A stretch of 64,000 nucleotides of DNA. It comes from Trichoplax adhaerens. Lineage: Eukaryota; Placozoa; Uniplacotomia; Trichoplacea; Trichoplacidae. Shown piece by piece: positions 1 to 9,646 of the stretch. The notes below the pieces were generated by a model. The model did not search any database. It had not been told where the DNA came from and worked only from the letters and a program-made list of their open reading frames with translations. The DNA is taken from assembly GCF_000150275.1 (NCBI RefSeq), contig NW_002060948.1, positions 2,928,512 through 2,992,511 on the forward strand, written 5' to 3'. A program made the translations under genes and the position numbers. Each line of letters opens with the position of its first letter. Within the stretch, counting starts at the first letter, position 1.

Positions 1-173
1 TCTCTTAGTTGTATACGAAGCTTATACTTCTTGTATATACTTAAGAATAAAGTACTCATAAAATAATAAACGTATCTCTAGTCACTTATAGTATTTGTGT
101 GATAGTAGTTAGTCTATCCAGAGTACCTCTCTAGGTAGTGAGAGTAAAATAAGTGGCTAGTGAAATAGTTTAG
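1..173. other. Non-coding left edge, possible LTR end
   Basis: No coding region is seen. Read on the minus strand, the receptor fragment at 174-617 loses homology at about position 198. From there the sequence starts with TG and forms an 8-bp inverted repeat (178-185 against 191-198). This is what an LTR inserted into TM3 would look like, but the element runs out of the window and no second copy is present, so it is only a suggestion. Confidence 0.25.
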
Positions 174-617
174 TCAATCACAAATTGAAGATTTGTGACA
201 CTGAGTAATAGATATGATATGAAGAAATCTTACAAAATAGAAACCTGAATCATCTAGCCATTTCGAAAATATTTGAATTGGTACAGCAAAGCCAACATTT
301 GAAGTCGACGTATTTGATGGTGTTACAATAACGAAGCGATAGTGAATATCTGATCCTGCCAAAATAATTAAATAACAAGAATCCAGTAAATCGCTTATCG
401 CTTGATTAAAGATAAATATTACGAAAGTTTTCCCTCGCATAGGATTTAGCGATGGTCTTTGAGAACGATAAGAGTATATATTTGCACTGCTAATGTTCCC
501 TAATTTCAGAAAAGTCAAGGTACTATGAAGAACATAGCAGTTTCCAGCGACCTCGGTCAGTCCAAAAACCCAGGATAAGATAATAATTGGATAACTATCA
601 AATAAGATCGATACCAT
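174..617 (-). pseudogene. Truncated class A GPCR pseudogene (TM1-TM3)
   Basis: An ORF of 147 codons starts at an ATG (615-617). It encodes the family N-terminus MVSILFDSY, TM1 with Asn26 (VAGN), a long loop, TM2 with the NQAISD box, the long ECL1 and the start of TM3 (YFVRFLHIISIT), then loses homology and stops. The DRY-type motif and TM4-TM7 are absent. The closest relative in the window is the intact receptor at 3732-4778, which shares ILFD-x-Y and the N-CYVL/N-SYVL segment. The conserved Cys at the start of TM3 is replaced (Gly-Phe-Tyr instead of x-Cys-Tyr). The break coincides with a small inverted repeat, so insertion of a mobile element is a possible cause. Non-functional. Confidence 0.8.
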
Positions 618-2389
618 TTTAACTGATCAATCGGATAGAATCAAGTCCTGCTATGACTATGGATTAGAAAATTATTCAACCTAAGAAATTTCGAAAAATT
701 AATTTCTTATCAAGCGATTAAGTTCTTATAAATGGATTTGATTGCAGTTTCGATGTAATGACTAGAAAATAATGGAAGGCTCTATAGCTTTAACGTTGAA
801 AAATATGTGCGATAAAATATTGGCAGCCTGTATATCGAATTTTATTTCGATGTTAGAAATAGAGAATTACAATGAAAAATCGTGGTATTAAAAATCGCTA
901 AAACTAAATGTACCCGTACAAAAACTGTATAAGGTCGTACTTATAGTACAGTATTCATAACGGACTAATGGGATTTAATAGAACATATAATTTTATTGCT
1001 GTAATAATTACACCAGTACGGTATGGCAGTCTTTCAGTATTGACAGAATGCAAAATTTAAAATAATTAATTAGTGACTATTATTAGCTGTCTATTTTTTA
1101 ATTTAAGATAAATTTGAGACAACTCCAGGGCAGTTCTATTAGTAGCCGGTATAGTAGTGATTTAATGCCTTATTCTGCCAAGTGTAAATTTATATTTCAT
1201 TTTATTCAATTTTATATAAAAGAATTTTTAAGGCGATAGTACATATCGCTAGTCAGAGAAAATAAGGAGTAAAATTATGAGAAAATAGAATGCAATCGAG
1301 TACAGAGATGGATATATTTGAAACTTAAGTTAAATGTATACTAATTATAAATTCTACAAATAAGCTTCGTTAAATGAACTATTATGACTATCGAGCTGTT
1401 AAAGCCATTAATTATTTAATGCATTTATATTTTTAAATACTATAGATGTACTTTGTCACTATTAGAAATAAGTTCGTTAAGAAACAGTAAATTATACCTA
1501 ACTTTTCGTATAATAATGTGTAACATATTTGTTAATCATCACATTAATTTACATTAATTTACAGTGAGATTCATCTGTAACTGAGGATTCAATTATTATT
1601 AAGTATTCCGCAAGAATCAAGCCACTTTTCATGTTAACTTTTAGGGAGAGGGTATTACTATTCAAAATTATGAAAGGGAGAAATGCAGAGAGAGAAGGAT
1701 ATAAATTCTTCCAGAATCCGCATGAACGAATCGGCAACAATGACTGTATTTCTCTAAAATAATAATACTGCGTTACAGTTATTGTTACAGTACCAATTTT
1801 TTTATTTATAACGATACAGAATTTGTATAGTAAAGTCTAACAGCAATATCCGAGCTTACTTTGCCATTTAAGTCCTATCAGCAGTAATGCATCTTATACT
1901 CTTTCTGATTAAGATGCTGTAAGGATTTATGATCGGGAATTGCTATGATTACAATATGCCTGTATAGTACCAGTAGTCAACACCAAAATCAAGGCTCATT
2001 TCTGAGCAGTAATTTAATAAGATGCTCGTGTAACATCATTTGTTAATCGAAAACTGCGGTACCATATATACTACCAGCGACATTATGCATATTAAACATA
2101 ATTGTATCATTTTTTCATCTTAAAGACTGGTATAAATCTGTACTATAATTTTTTATTAAATAAGAACGGAAATAATATTATCGAAGCATAGTTTTGATTA
2201 AAAAATGAAGTTCGAGAGATAGTGTAGGTTTAGTACCGTACATATAGAAAGTCAGGAAAAGATTCATTAAACTATAGTATACAACTATCAACAAAGTTCG
2301 GATGAATAAAGCATATCATAGATCTGAGTAACTCTGTACATAATAGAAGCAATTTATTTATAGTTTTCATTAGATTATCTTTCTTAAAA
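618..2389. other. Intergenic, no gene recognised
   Basis: AT-rich sequence. The only ORF of note (1549-1740, minus) has no recognisable motif and is probably chance. I see no repeat shared with the rest of the window. Confidence 0.5.
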
Positions 2390-3223
2390 TTTACCTATGA
2401 TGGCTTTGGCTATCATATTTTACTTATTGCTTAGATAATTATCTGCTTTGTTTGCGGTATCGCTTCTAAAAGGGCTGTTACAAATCTCTTTGTAACTAGA
2501 AAACAGGTCTTAAATACTTTCTTCACTAGTATTTGTGTTCCCAACTAAGTAAGGGACCTATCGTAGTTGAACTAACTCTCAGCTACACAAATAAGCTACC
2601 AATGAGTAATAGGTTTAAATACTTCACTTCATTTTCGTTAATCTTAGTCGTGAAATGTACTATAGAAAAACGTAAGAATATTCTTAGCAATAATAGTCCG
2701 AGCACTAGCTTTTTATAGTCTCGGCCAACGCCGATGGGGCACTGTTAGCGGTAACGATAGCGTCTGTTTTTTGGTATGCTCTCAGTCAACTGAAGCGAGA
2801 TCGTTAGTTAAGCTTCCACGTGAATATCTACCTTTATTCTGATTTCTCACCACCTTATATACTGTACAATACATTACCTTTACTGATCTAGTACGGAACA
2901 GAACTAGTGCCGTTAAGCTCTGATAAGGTTGCAATACAACCGATATGAATACAATACAAGAAATCCTATAATTAGATACAGAGACGCTAGTAAATCCGTA
3001 ACAGGCACTTGTGAATATTCTTGCCATAGCGACTTACACCGTACAGTATGCATTAACTAGCATAGCAACTAGAGCCTCAAGGCTCTGCAAAGTGATTGCA
3101 CCTTACATTTTTCGTAAAGCTAGAGCAAAATGCTTGTTGAAGAATAGCGTTATTGCATCATCTTCTCTAGTGAGCCTGAGCTATGCCAGCATTACGAAAA
3201 TGAAGTGTTGCATGATTTTATAG
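2390..3223 (+). pseudogene. Degenerate canonical class A GPCR-like remnant
   Basis: Several plus-strand frames together resemble a conventional class A receptor, unlike the clustered family. At about 2440-2555, SKRAVTNLFV is followed 14 residues after TNLF by CVP, as at the TM1/TM2 boundary of neuropeptide-type receptors. At 2600-2700, FKYFTSFSLILVV followed by TIEKRKNIL resembles TM3 and a damaged ERY motif. At 2730-2790, ALLAVTIASVFWYALS resembles TM4. At 3011-3223, an open frame with APYIFRKARAKCLLK resembles the end of TM7 and the start of the tail. The pieces lie in different frames with stops between them, so this is either a pseudogene or exons of a spliced gene. Local G+C is higher than the surroundings. 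The assignment rests on motif spacing only. Confidence 0.35.
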
Positions 3224-3731
3224 TAAACTGTCGTGTTTATTGTAATTTAAAATAAGTAGTAGGAAACAATCGAAATAACAAGAGAAGATTCCTAACAGTT
3301 GCATTAAATTAACAAAATTTTGTACCTTTATTAGTCATCGAAAGTCATTAATCTGTAATAATAATTAGGCTATATTAGTTAAAATTATAAAATATCTATA
3401 CAGTGTTTTCGACTCTGATAACTGTAAAATAACTCCAAAAAATTGGATATACAATCGGTAGAGAAGAACAAGAGCGAAATTCATGGTACAGTTATATCAG
3501 TATAATGCAGTAAACCGTAGATTGATTTCTTCATATTAAATAGAATATATTTAGTTCTGCGCGTACTTAACGATATTAGTTTATGTTTACGATTCATTCT
3601 ATTGGAATAGTGTAAATATATACTGACATTGGCATCCCAAGGACATTTTTTAAGCATCTATGATTCGAAATTATATGGTATCGAAATAACATCCGAAGAG
3701 GACCAGAACAGACCGAGAATAGACTGAGCTT
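3224..3731. other. Intergenic, 3' flank of receptor at 3732
   Basis: No gene or repeat recognised. Confidence 0.4.
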
Positions 3732-4778
3732 TTAACGAACGCTAGATCTGACGTTAAGAATGGATATTTGTTTTTTACGAGTAGACATTACAAATATAAT
3801 TGGATTAATACTGCAATTTGCCTGAAGTATAACGTTAAATATGGCAGAAATTATGATAAATTGGCTCTTACCAAATATGTTTGTGTAATTAAAGACTGAA
3901 ATAAGCCCTGTAATAAATGCAGGGAACCAAGTGATAAAATTTGTTATTGCGATCACAATTGCCGTAGTAAAAACTCTTTTTTCCATTTTATGATCTGTTA
4001 AAGTAACTTTGTTTATATCAGTGGCTGCACTTATGCGTCTGATTTTTACTGCAATCATGCCATACATACATATGGCCATAATATAGATTATAGAACCAGT
4101 CATGATCATTGTCGATAAGTATACTTTCTCACTGTTGTTGAAGGCAATATCAATAGTGCATAAATTACGAATTTGATATAGTTGAATTATATTTAAGCCG
4201 AATGTACGATACAAATATGCAAAATAATCCCCTAATATAGCGAGTACCATAGATGCCAACCAAGAAATTAGAACAGATATTATCGCATATTTTGATGTTA
4301 TTCGTAAAGTCGTAGAAAATGGAAATACAATGCGAAAAAATCGATCAATGGCAATTAAACCCATTAAACATATCGATATAGTAATAGATGTAATGTGAAG
4401 GAATCTTGCTAAATAACAAGCTGGGTCATCTAACCACCTTGAATATACTAGAACAGTGAGAGGATTGCTAATATTTGATAGTGTGATCTTGACAAATCGA
4501 TAGCGAATATCTGATATCGCTACGATTATTAGATGACCTGAACCCAGTAAATCACCTATTGCCAGGTTAAAGATTAATATTACAAACGTTCTTCCTCGTG
4601 CACGATTTAACGCTCTCCCTTGAGGACGACGGATTGACAATTTCGTGTTAACTGTATTACCGATTTTCCGAAAAGAAAACACACTATAGAGAACGTAAGA
4701 ATTTCCAACGATTCCAGCTATCCCGGCTACCCATAATATGATAATAATCAGATAATTGTCGAACAAGATTGATGACAT
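3732..4778 (-). CDS. Class A (rhodopsin-like) GPCR, clustered family
   Basis: A single-exon ORF of 348 codons with seven hydrophobic segments at about residues 10-35, 64-90, 121-147, 165-188, 218-245, 269-295 and 308-332. Class A marks are Asn26 (TM1), N71-x4-D76 (TM2), Cys121 at the top of TM3, D145-R146-F147 (DRF in place of DRY), Trp173 (TM4), Cys207 in ECL2 (RNLC, likely disulfide with Cys121), TWFP at 283-286 (the CWxP toggle region) and NPIIF at 325-329. The N26-D76 and D76-C121 distances (50 and 45) exceed the 28 and 27 of typical class A receptors, so ICL1 and ECL1 are long. A sequon (Asn102) lies in ECL1. The N-terminus is about 9 residues with no signal peptide, and the tail about 19 residues. 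A plasma-membrane receptor for an unknown ligand. ATG at 4776-4778 matches the family start. Confidence 0.93.
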   Translation of the reverse strand: MSSILFDNYLIIIILWVAGIAGIVGNSYVLYSVFSFRKIGNTVNTKLSIRRPQGRALNRARGRTFVILIFNLAIGDLLGSGHLIIVAISDIRYRFVKITLSNISNPLTVLVYSRWLDDPACYLARFLHITSITISICLMGLIAIDRFFRIVFPFSTTLRITSKYAIISVLISWLASMVLAILGDYFAYLYRTFGLNIIQLYQIRNLCTIDIAFNNSEKVYLSTMIMTGSIIYIMAICMYGMIAVKIRRISAATDINKVTLTDHKMEKRVFTTAIVIAITNFITWFPAFITGLISVFNYTNIFGKSQFIIISAIFNVILQANCSINPIIFVMSTRKKQISILNVRSSVR

Positions 4779-5244
4779 CTTGATGTCTTAATAGAATAAA
4801 TAAAATTTGTTTATAAATTGGAATCGGACGTACTTGAGCATATATACAAGATAGTAAATTCGGAAAATGTAGATCTCATCTAGACATTTGGCGTACATAG
4901 TTGATAGCAGCTGCTGTATACGTAAACTGTTGTGAAATAGTCTACAATGATGTGCTAATTAACTATTAACAGAAGAGTACAATAGCAATACTAAATGTAT
5001 AAAATTGATGTTTTTTCCCTTGCTATCGATTACAGTTTTTTAATAACATTTTATTGTATTCGAATATTGTATTAAAACTGCTTATAAATATGAAATTTAT
5101 CATGCAACTAGGAAATAGAAATTAAACAGTCTTAATCGAGCACTAATTAAATGTAATTGATTAATGAAGCAAATCTTACCCTACTATGATAAATATTAAA
5201 AAGAGAGGACAATTAGTACAGCGATGTCTGTTAACATAGTATGG
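4779..5244. other. Intergenic, 5' flank of receptor at 3732-4778
   Basis: Promoter-side DNA for the minus-strand receptor. A TATATATGC-like stretch lies about 60-75 bp upstream of the ATG and could be a TATA element, though such strings are common at this AT content. Nothing else is recognised. Confidence 0.3.
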
Positions 5245-5482
5245 TCACGTAATAAACTTTCATATTTCTCCATTGGTATATTATTGTCATAATAGACCTG
5301 AAGTAAAACAGAGTTTATTACGTGTTCTCGTTAACAAAATTTCTACAACTGCAGCTTGTAAATCTGCAATCTCAATAATAAGGACGGTCTTCACTGCATT
5401 GATTTATATAATTATGCAACTAGCTTGTTTACGATCTCCAGATAATACAGGAATTATGAAGTCGTACCAAATATCTTATTGA
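5245..5482 (+). pseudogene. Possible TM7/tail fragment of a class A GPCR
   Basis: The plus-strand frame reads INFHISPLVYYCHN followed by RPEVKQSLLRVLV. This resembles the TM7 end and helix 8 of a class A receptor (NPLVYY with Asn replaced by Ser, then a basic amphipathic stretch). It stays open through a further 45 residues to a stop at 5480-5482. No TM1-TM6 counterpart is evident upstream and there is no ATG in a sensible position. It may be a stray exon or pseudogene piece, possibly related to the canonical-type remnant at 2390-3223. It could also be chance. Confidence 0.25.
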
Positions 5483-6548
5483 AATTATCACAAGTATACA
5501 GTACTTCTATTGCAGGAGATTCCTACGAAATTAAAATCAGTACATCATTTCCATTAGTAATATGGTTATATTTGTACTTGATATCACTAAATTAAAATTA
5601 TTCGATGATGCTATTAAAGATATTTATAGTCTATATATAATGATATCACTTTCAGATAGATTAAAATCTGTTCTTATTTTTATCTTACCTTTCCAATAAA
5701 TAGTGCCCTGTAAACTATTAAAAAGTCATGTTGTTAATTCTAAGGAGGCTTATTCATATGCGCTTAGGTATCCTAGTTTAACATTAAAAACCTATTACTG
5801 TAGGTTTTACTGTTATTACCATTCACACTCTCTAGGTCTTCATTGCTATTGAAGTTAATAGACTCGTCAAATCTCTAAATATGTTTTCGTTTTCTTAATC
5901 ATCTTGCACAGGATTATTACTGATATAAACTACGGTGGTTCATCTCCGAAGCAAGAGAAATATTTCTTTTAAATAATAATGTAACAATTTTATTCAACTG
6001 TCGAGAATGCTTTTCATATCAATCTATTAATAGCTAATTATTAGCGACAAAGTACGATTTGAAGGGTAACTAGTCTATTAGAAAATTTGCTATACAGTAG
6101 TAATAGAGACACCATCTTTCAAAGTATACGGGCTAAGTATAATATGTAAGAGACTTCTACTCAGATTAAGCTGAATCTAAATCTCTAAAAACATATTTTT
6201 GTATCTTGAAGCATTTCTTTATCAGCAATATTCGTATCATCATAACAAATAACCTTGGCAGACTCAATAAATTATTAACTCTGGTTTTAGGGGGATTTTT
6301 CTTAAAAGCGTACTATTATAATTATTGATATGTGAAGATTGGTATTCAATAAGAGATCGTCTCCGAAACCATTATCTGGATTTTTTAAGTATACTTGATC
6401 AGTTTTCTTACATTATCCATACCACGAATTAATTCCAGACAAGTTTGCTATTTTAACGTAAAGCAGTTATTTTCAGTTACTTCTAAAGATTACCACTCTA
6501 ATCTATTATAAGATCTAGTAAGAATATAGTACTGCTACTACAACTTGT
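5483..6548. other. Intergenic, no gene recognised
   Basis: AT-rich with many stops in all frames. Nothing recognised. Confidence 0.4.
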
Positions 6549-6553
6549 CAAGT

Positions 6554-7125
6554 GCCACGGTACGAACCACCGCGAAAAGTAATAGACTAAATTTAGTGGT
6601 TAAGATTTATATATGGAGATAACTAATAATGACTTACAGTAAGAACTACAACAGTTATTATTCTGTTGCAGTAAATTATGCTGTATTGTACAGCAGTAAG
6701 AGTTCTTATACGGTATCAAATGTTAATTGATTATAGTGTTAAGTCTTACAACGCTTGTGATGAATATCCTGAAGATATTCAATTATAGATGATACTATAA
6801 ATAATTCTGTGTATGGACATATTTTAATCTAATTGTCTAGAATCGTTCAAAATATGTCTAAGATTATAAATAATTTCTATATTAATTTAGCTATCCAATA
6901 TGAACTAAATTTCGCGAGCTGTTATGACTCATAGATGATAGCTGCTGCCGAAGGGTGTTTAAGGTCGGCAGATAGCTGAATAGCGGAGGAGTTCTATAGT
7001 TGCTCAACGTAGAAGCAAAGGTGTCTAAATTCTTGTAAGATAGTTAAGGGATACTGAATCCCGGAAACCATAGTAATGAAGAGATTTGTTTTACGTTATC
7101 TTTGTCACGAAGTTGGTTTGTGACA
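6554..7125 (+). mobile_element. Solo LTR, family A copy 1
   Basis: A 572-bp element starting TGCCACGG and ending TTTGTGACA. It is flanked by TCAAG (6549-6553) and TCAAC (7126-7130), a 5-bp target-site duplication with one mismatch. A reverse-oriented copy lies at 14956-15523. Two small hairpins are conserved: CTGCCGA...TCGGCAG near 6949 and GGGAT-5-ATCCC near 7050. No coding potential and no internal retroelement region on either side. Consistent with a solo LTR left by LTR-LTR recombination. Confidence 0.75.
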
Positions 7126-7644
7126 TCAACATACGCGCCATCATGAAGAATTAAAAGACTAAATTTAACGAATTAACATACAGTATATATATGGTGATTA
7201 CAATTAGTTACTTACTTTAGGAATTACTGAAGGTATAATACTTTATGTTACGGTATACTATATATTTTACAGTAATACAATTCTTATATAGTATTTAAAT
7301 ACAGTACAAGTTTTTGTAACTGTAATTATGATCAATACTAGAATGTAGGTATATTAAAATGACGATGTGAATGGACATACAGAAGTCTGATAACGTAAAA
7401 TCAGTCGGTAAATGTCCACATCGATAAATATTTTTGTAAGATGATTCATCAATGTTAGCCATTACCGAAAGGCATTTAGACTCTCCAATTATTTAATAAA
7501 ATCAGTTCTCTAGCTTTGTAACGTAGAAGCAAAAGCATCTAAGTTCTTGTGAGTAGTTTAGGGATACTGAATCCCGAAAATTTAGAAATTTAGAGATTTT
7601 CTTTTGCGTAAACCTTTTCGTAATGCTGGTTTAAGACGCCACTG
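7126..7644 (+). mobile_element. Diverged family A LTR copy 2, head-to-tail with copy 1
   Basis: Directly abuts copy 1 in the same orientation. It matches copy 1 along most of its length: AGACTAAATTTA near 7160, ACGTAGAAGCAAAAGCATCTAA near 7520, the GGGATACTGAATCCC hairpin near 7561, and a degenerate end at GGTTTAAGACG. It is clearly more diverged than copies 1 and 3 and lacks an intact TG terminus. No internal sequence separates the two LTRs. Confidence 0.6.
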
Positions 7645-7720
7645 CCATAATGTATAAAGCAATTTCTTTATGGTGATTTATTTGGTCTATTGATGATTAA
7701 TAGATAATAACCTGTACATC

Positions 7721-8078
7721 TGTTGGATAACTTTAGAAGGATAATTTTATTTTATATGCACCAATAGTTTCTGACGAGACTATAAAAGGCTGATGCCTAA
7801 AGACCACCTTTTAGTTAGTTAGTCAACTTGTTTGTCAATTGCTATTAAACTTTCAAGACTATAATCTTGGTTGTCGAGCTTTCTTCAGTAATAAATAGTA
7901 GTAAATCTCTGACTACCTGGCCTACACTATCAGTGAAGCCGTATTCATACTATAGTATTGGGTCTTAGGAACTGAATTATTTGGTGATGTAGCTAGTTTC
8001 GCCTCTTAAAGTCAGTAAGAGCCATTCTTCATAAGCATTGGCGCGTGTAGACTAGTTTGTCCCTAGTGATGTGTGACA
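7721..8078 (+). mobile_element. LTR-like element, family D copy 1
   Basis: About 358 bp, from TGTTGGATAAC to GTGTGACA, with a second copy at 57134-57502. Shared blocks include the TATA region, TAGTTAGTTAGTC, GACTATAATCTTGG, TAAATCTCTGACT, GGAACTGAATTATTTGGTGAT and GTGTAGACTA. TG...CA ends, a TATA box and AATAAA downstream fit an LTR. I could not find a convincing target-site duplication, so the 3' end may be misplaced. Confidence 0.6.
7781..7789 (+). promoter_or_regulatory. TATA box in LTR family D copy 1
   Basis: TATAAAAGG is conserved in sequence and context in the second copy (57193-57201), followed in both by GCTGNTGCCT. This is the likely core promoter of the ancestral retroelement. Confidence 0.5.
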
Positions 8079-8614
8079 AGGGGCTACTCAGCTTCATTTA
8101 TAAAAGCATACCTCTTTTATATTCCTTAGTAAGAAATTCTCTCATCGAAATTTTTGATATTTTCACTTTAATCACTGCTTATAGACTCTTGTAATGGTTG
8201 CGAATACTCTATCTGTAGGCAGACTATACTTGTTTTTGTATGATTTCTAGCTTACTAAGAATAAGTTAAATATTGTATTTAAATTTTATATTTGTTCAAG
8301 GCCAGGCGAATAGGTCACGATTTAGAAACTCTGCATATTTAAATACTGCTCAGTAATGTCTATTATGGCAAGAATTATATGAAATCTTTAAAACGGTCAC
8401 ACCCAATTCTTTGTGTACTAGTTTGTCTTCAATTAACTACGTTATCTCCTATCCATGCTAGCCGTAGAATAATCATAAAATAAAGCTAAAGTTATAGTAC
8501 TACTTCAGCAACAGTTTTACATCTATTCCATTCACACACTAGCAGTAATAGTCACATGCTAAAGTTTTGATACTTTCCTCATCCTAAACAATCCACATTA
8601 CATTAGTTTTTTTA
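8079..8614. other. Intergenic, no gene recognised
   Basis: No ORF or shared repeat recognised between LTR D and the receptor pseudogene. Confidence 0.4.
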
Positions 8615-9646
8615 TTATGAATTGCGCTTGTTGTTGTTTTTTCTGGTAGAAAGTATATGTATTATCGGATTAATACGGGAGTTGGATTGAAACATAATAA
8701 AGACTCGTGGAAGAAATTTTGCTAATAGTGGGAAGCTTTGCTACAAAATTATAATCGGTAATCATAATAAATCCTACAATAAAACAGGCAGCTAAGACAT
8801 AAAATTTGCCATCGAAATTGTAACGGCTATTTTCGAACTTTTCTTTCCGGCTTCTGATCGTTATAATTTATTCTAGTTAAGATTTTGCTACTACTATTGA
8901 CTTGCTGGACTTTGCATGCTATCACAAAATACATATAAAAAGTCATTATATCAAGTCATTAAACGACTTGAAATCAAAATCAATAAATAAATTCTAATGT
9001 ATCCAACTTCAGTATAGTCAAGAATGCATAAATTATGATATGGGTAACTAATGACCGGAACAAAATTGGGCTTCATTGATAAAGCGAATTGGTGACATAA
9101 AGTAGCTAATACTACGCTTGCTATCCAAGACAATATAGAAAGCGTTAAGGCCTTTTTTCGTGTCGTCCATTATTTACTAGAAACTGGATATTTTATTCGC
9201 AGGAATCGATCAACAGCAATCAGTCCTGCCCTGATGATTGATTGACTAGGATATGATATGATAAATCGTCCGAAATGATAAGCTGGATTATTAAGCCAAG
9301 CTTTAAATATATGGACAGAAATATAAGAATTTACATCCATGCTAAAATTTTCCGCTAATGTTACATTTATATATCGATACCGAATATCTAGCTCTACTAG
9401 TATAAATAAATGGAAGGAATCTCGTATGTCTCCGTTGAATAAATTAGTAATAAAAATGAAGAATGTTTGTCTTTGTAAAGATATTAGCGCTCTATAATAT
9501 GCTAATGGTCTTATGGGTAGAGAGCTGAATATCTTTAATTGACAAAAAACATTACTAATAGCATAAAAGTTGTTAGCAATGACGGATAAACCAGATAACC
9601 AAGCGATACCAATAATAAGATAATTTTCAAATAAGATCTATGCCAT
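8615..9646 (-). pseudogene. Degraded class A GPCR pseudogene
   Basis: The start region reads M-A-stop-ILFENYLIIGIAWLSG, so codon 3 is a stop. TM1 follows with Asn-Asn, then a TM2 remnant (FITNLFNGDIRDS for the usual FNLAISDLLGS), an ECL1 remnant, AYHFGRF in place of the C-Y-x-x-RF motif, and LIAVDRFLRIKYP (TM3 end, DRF). After that there is a stop and frame shifts. TM4 and ECL2 are clear (SWIASVVLATL... YPYHNLCILD). TM5-TM6 are poor, and TM7 reads RINPIIHILSTRK. Full-length architecture, so this is a once-complete gene inactivated by several stops and indels. The ILFxNYLII start groups it with 3732-4778 and 174-617. Confidence 0.85.

Noticed and set aside
2782-3027. 81-codon minus ORF with hydrophobic segments
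   Set aside because: Opposite the plus-strand canonical-GPCR-like remnant. No family motif on the minus strand, so I treat it as antisense.
6541-6580. tRNA-derived SINE (GGTTCGTACC resembling a B box on the minus strand)
   Set aside because: No A box at the right distance, no clover-leaf pairing. The element has LTR-type ends and 5-bp target duplications instead.
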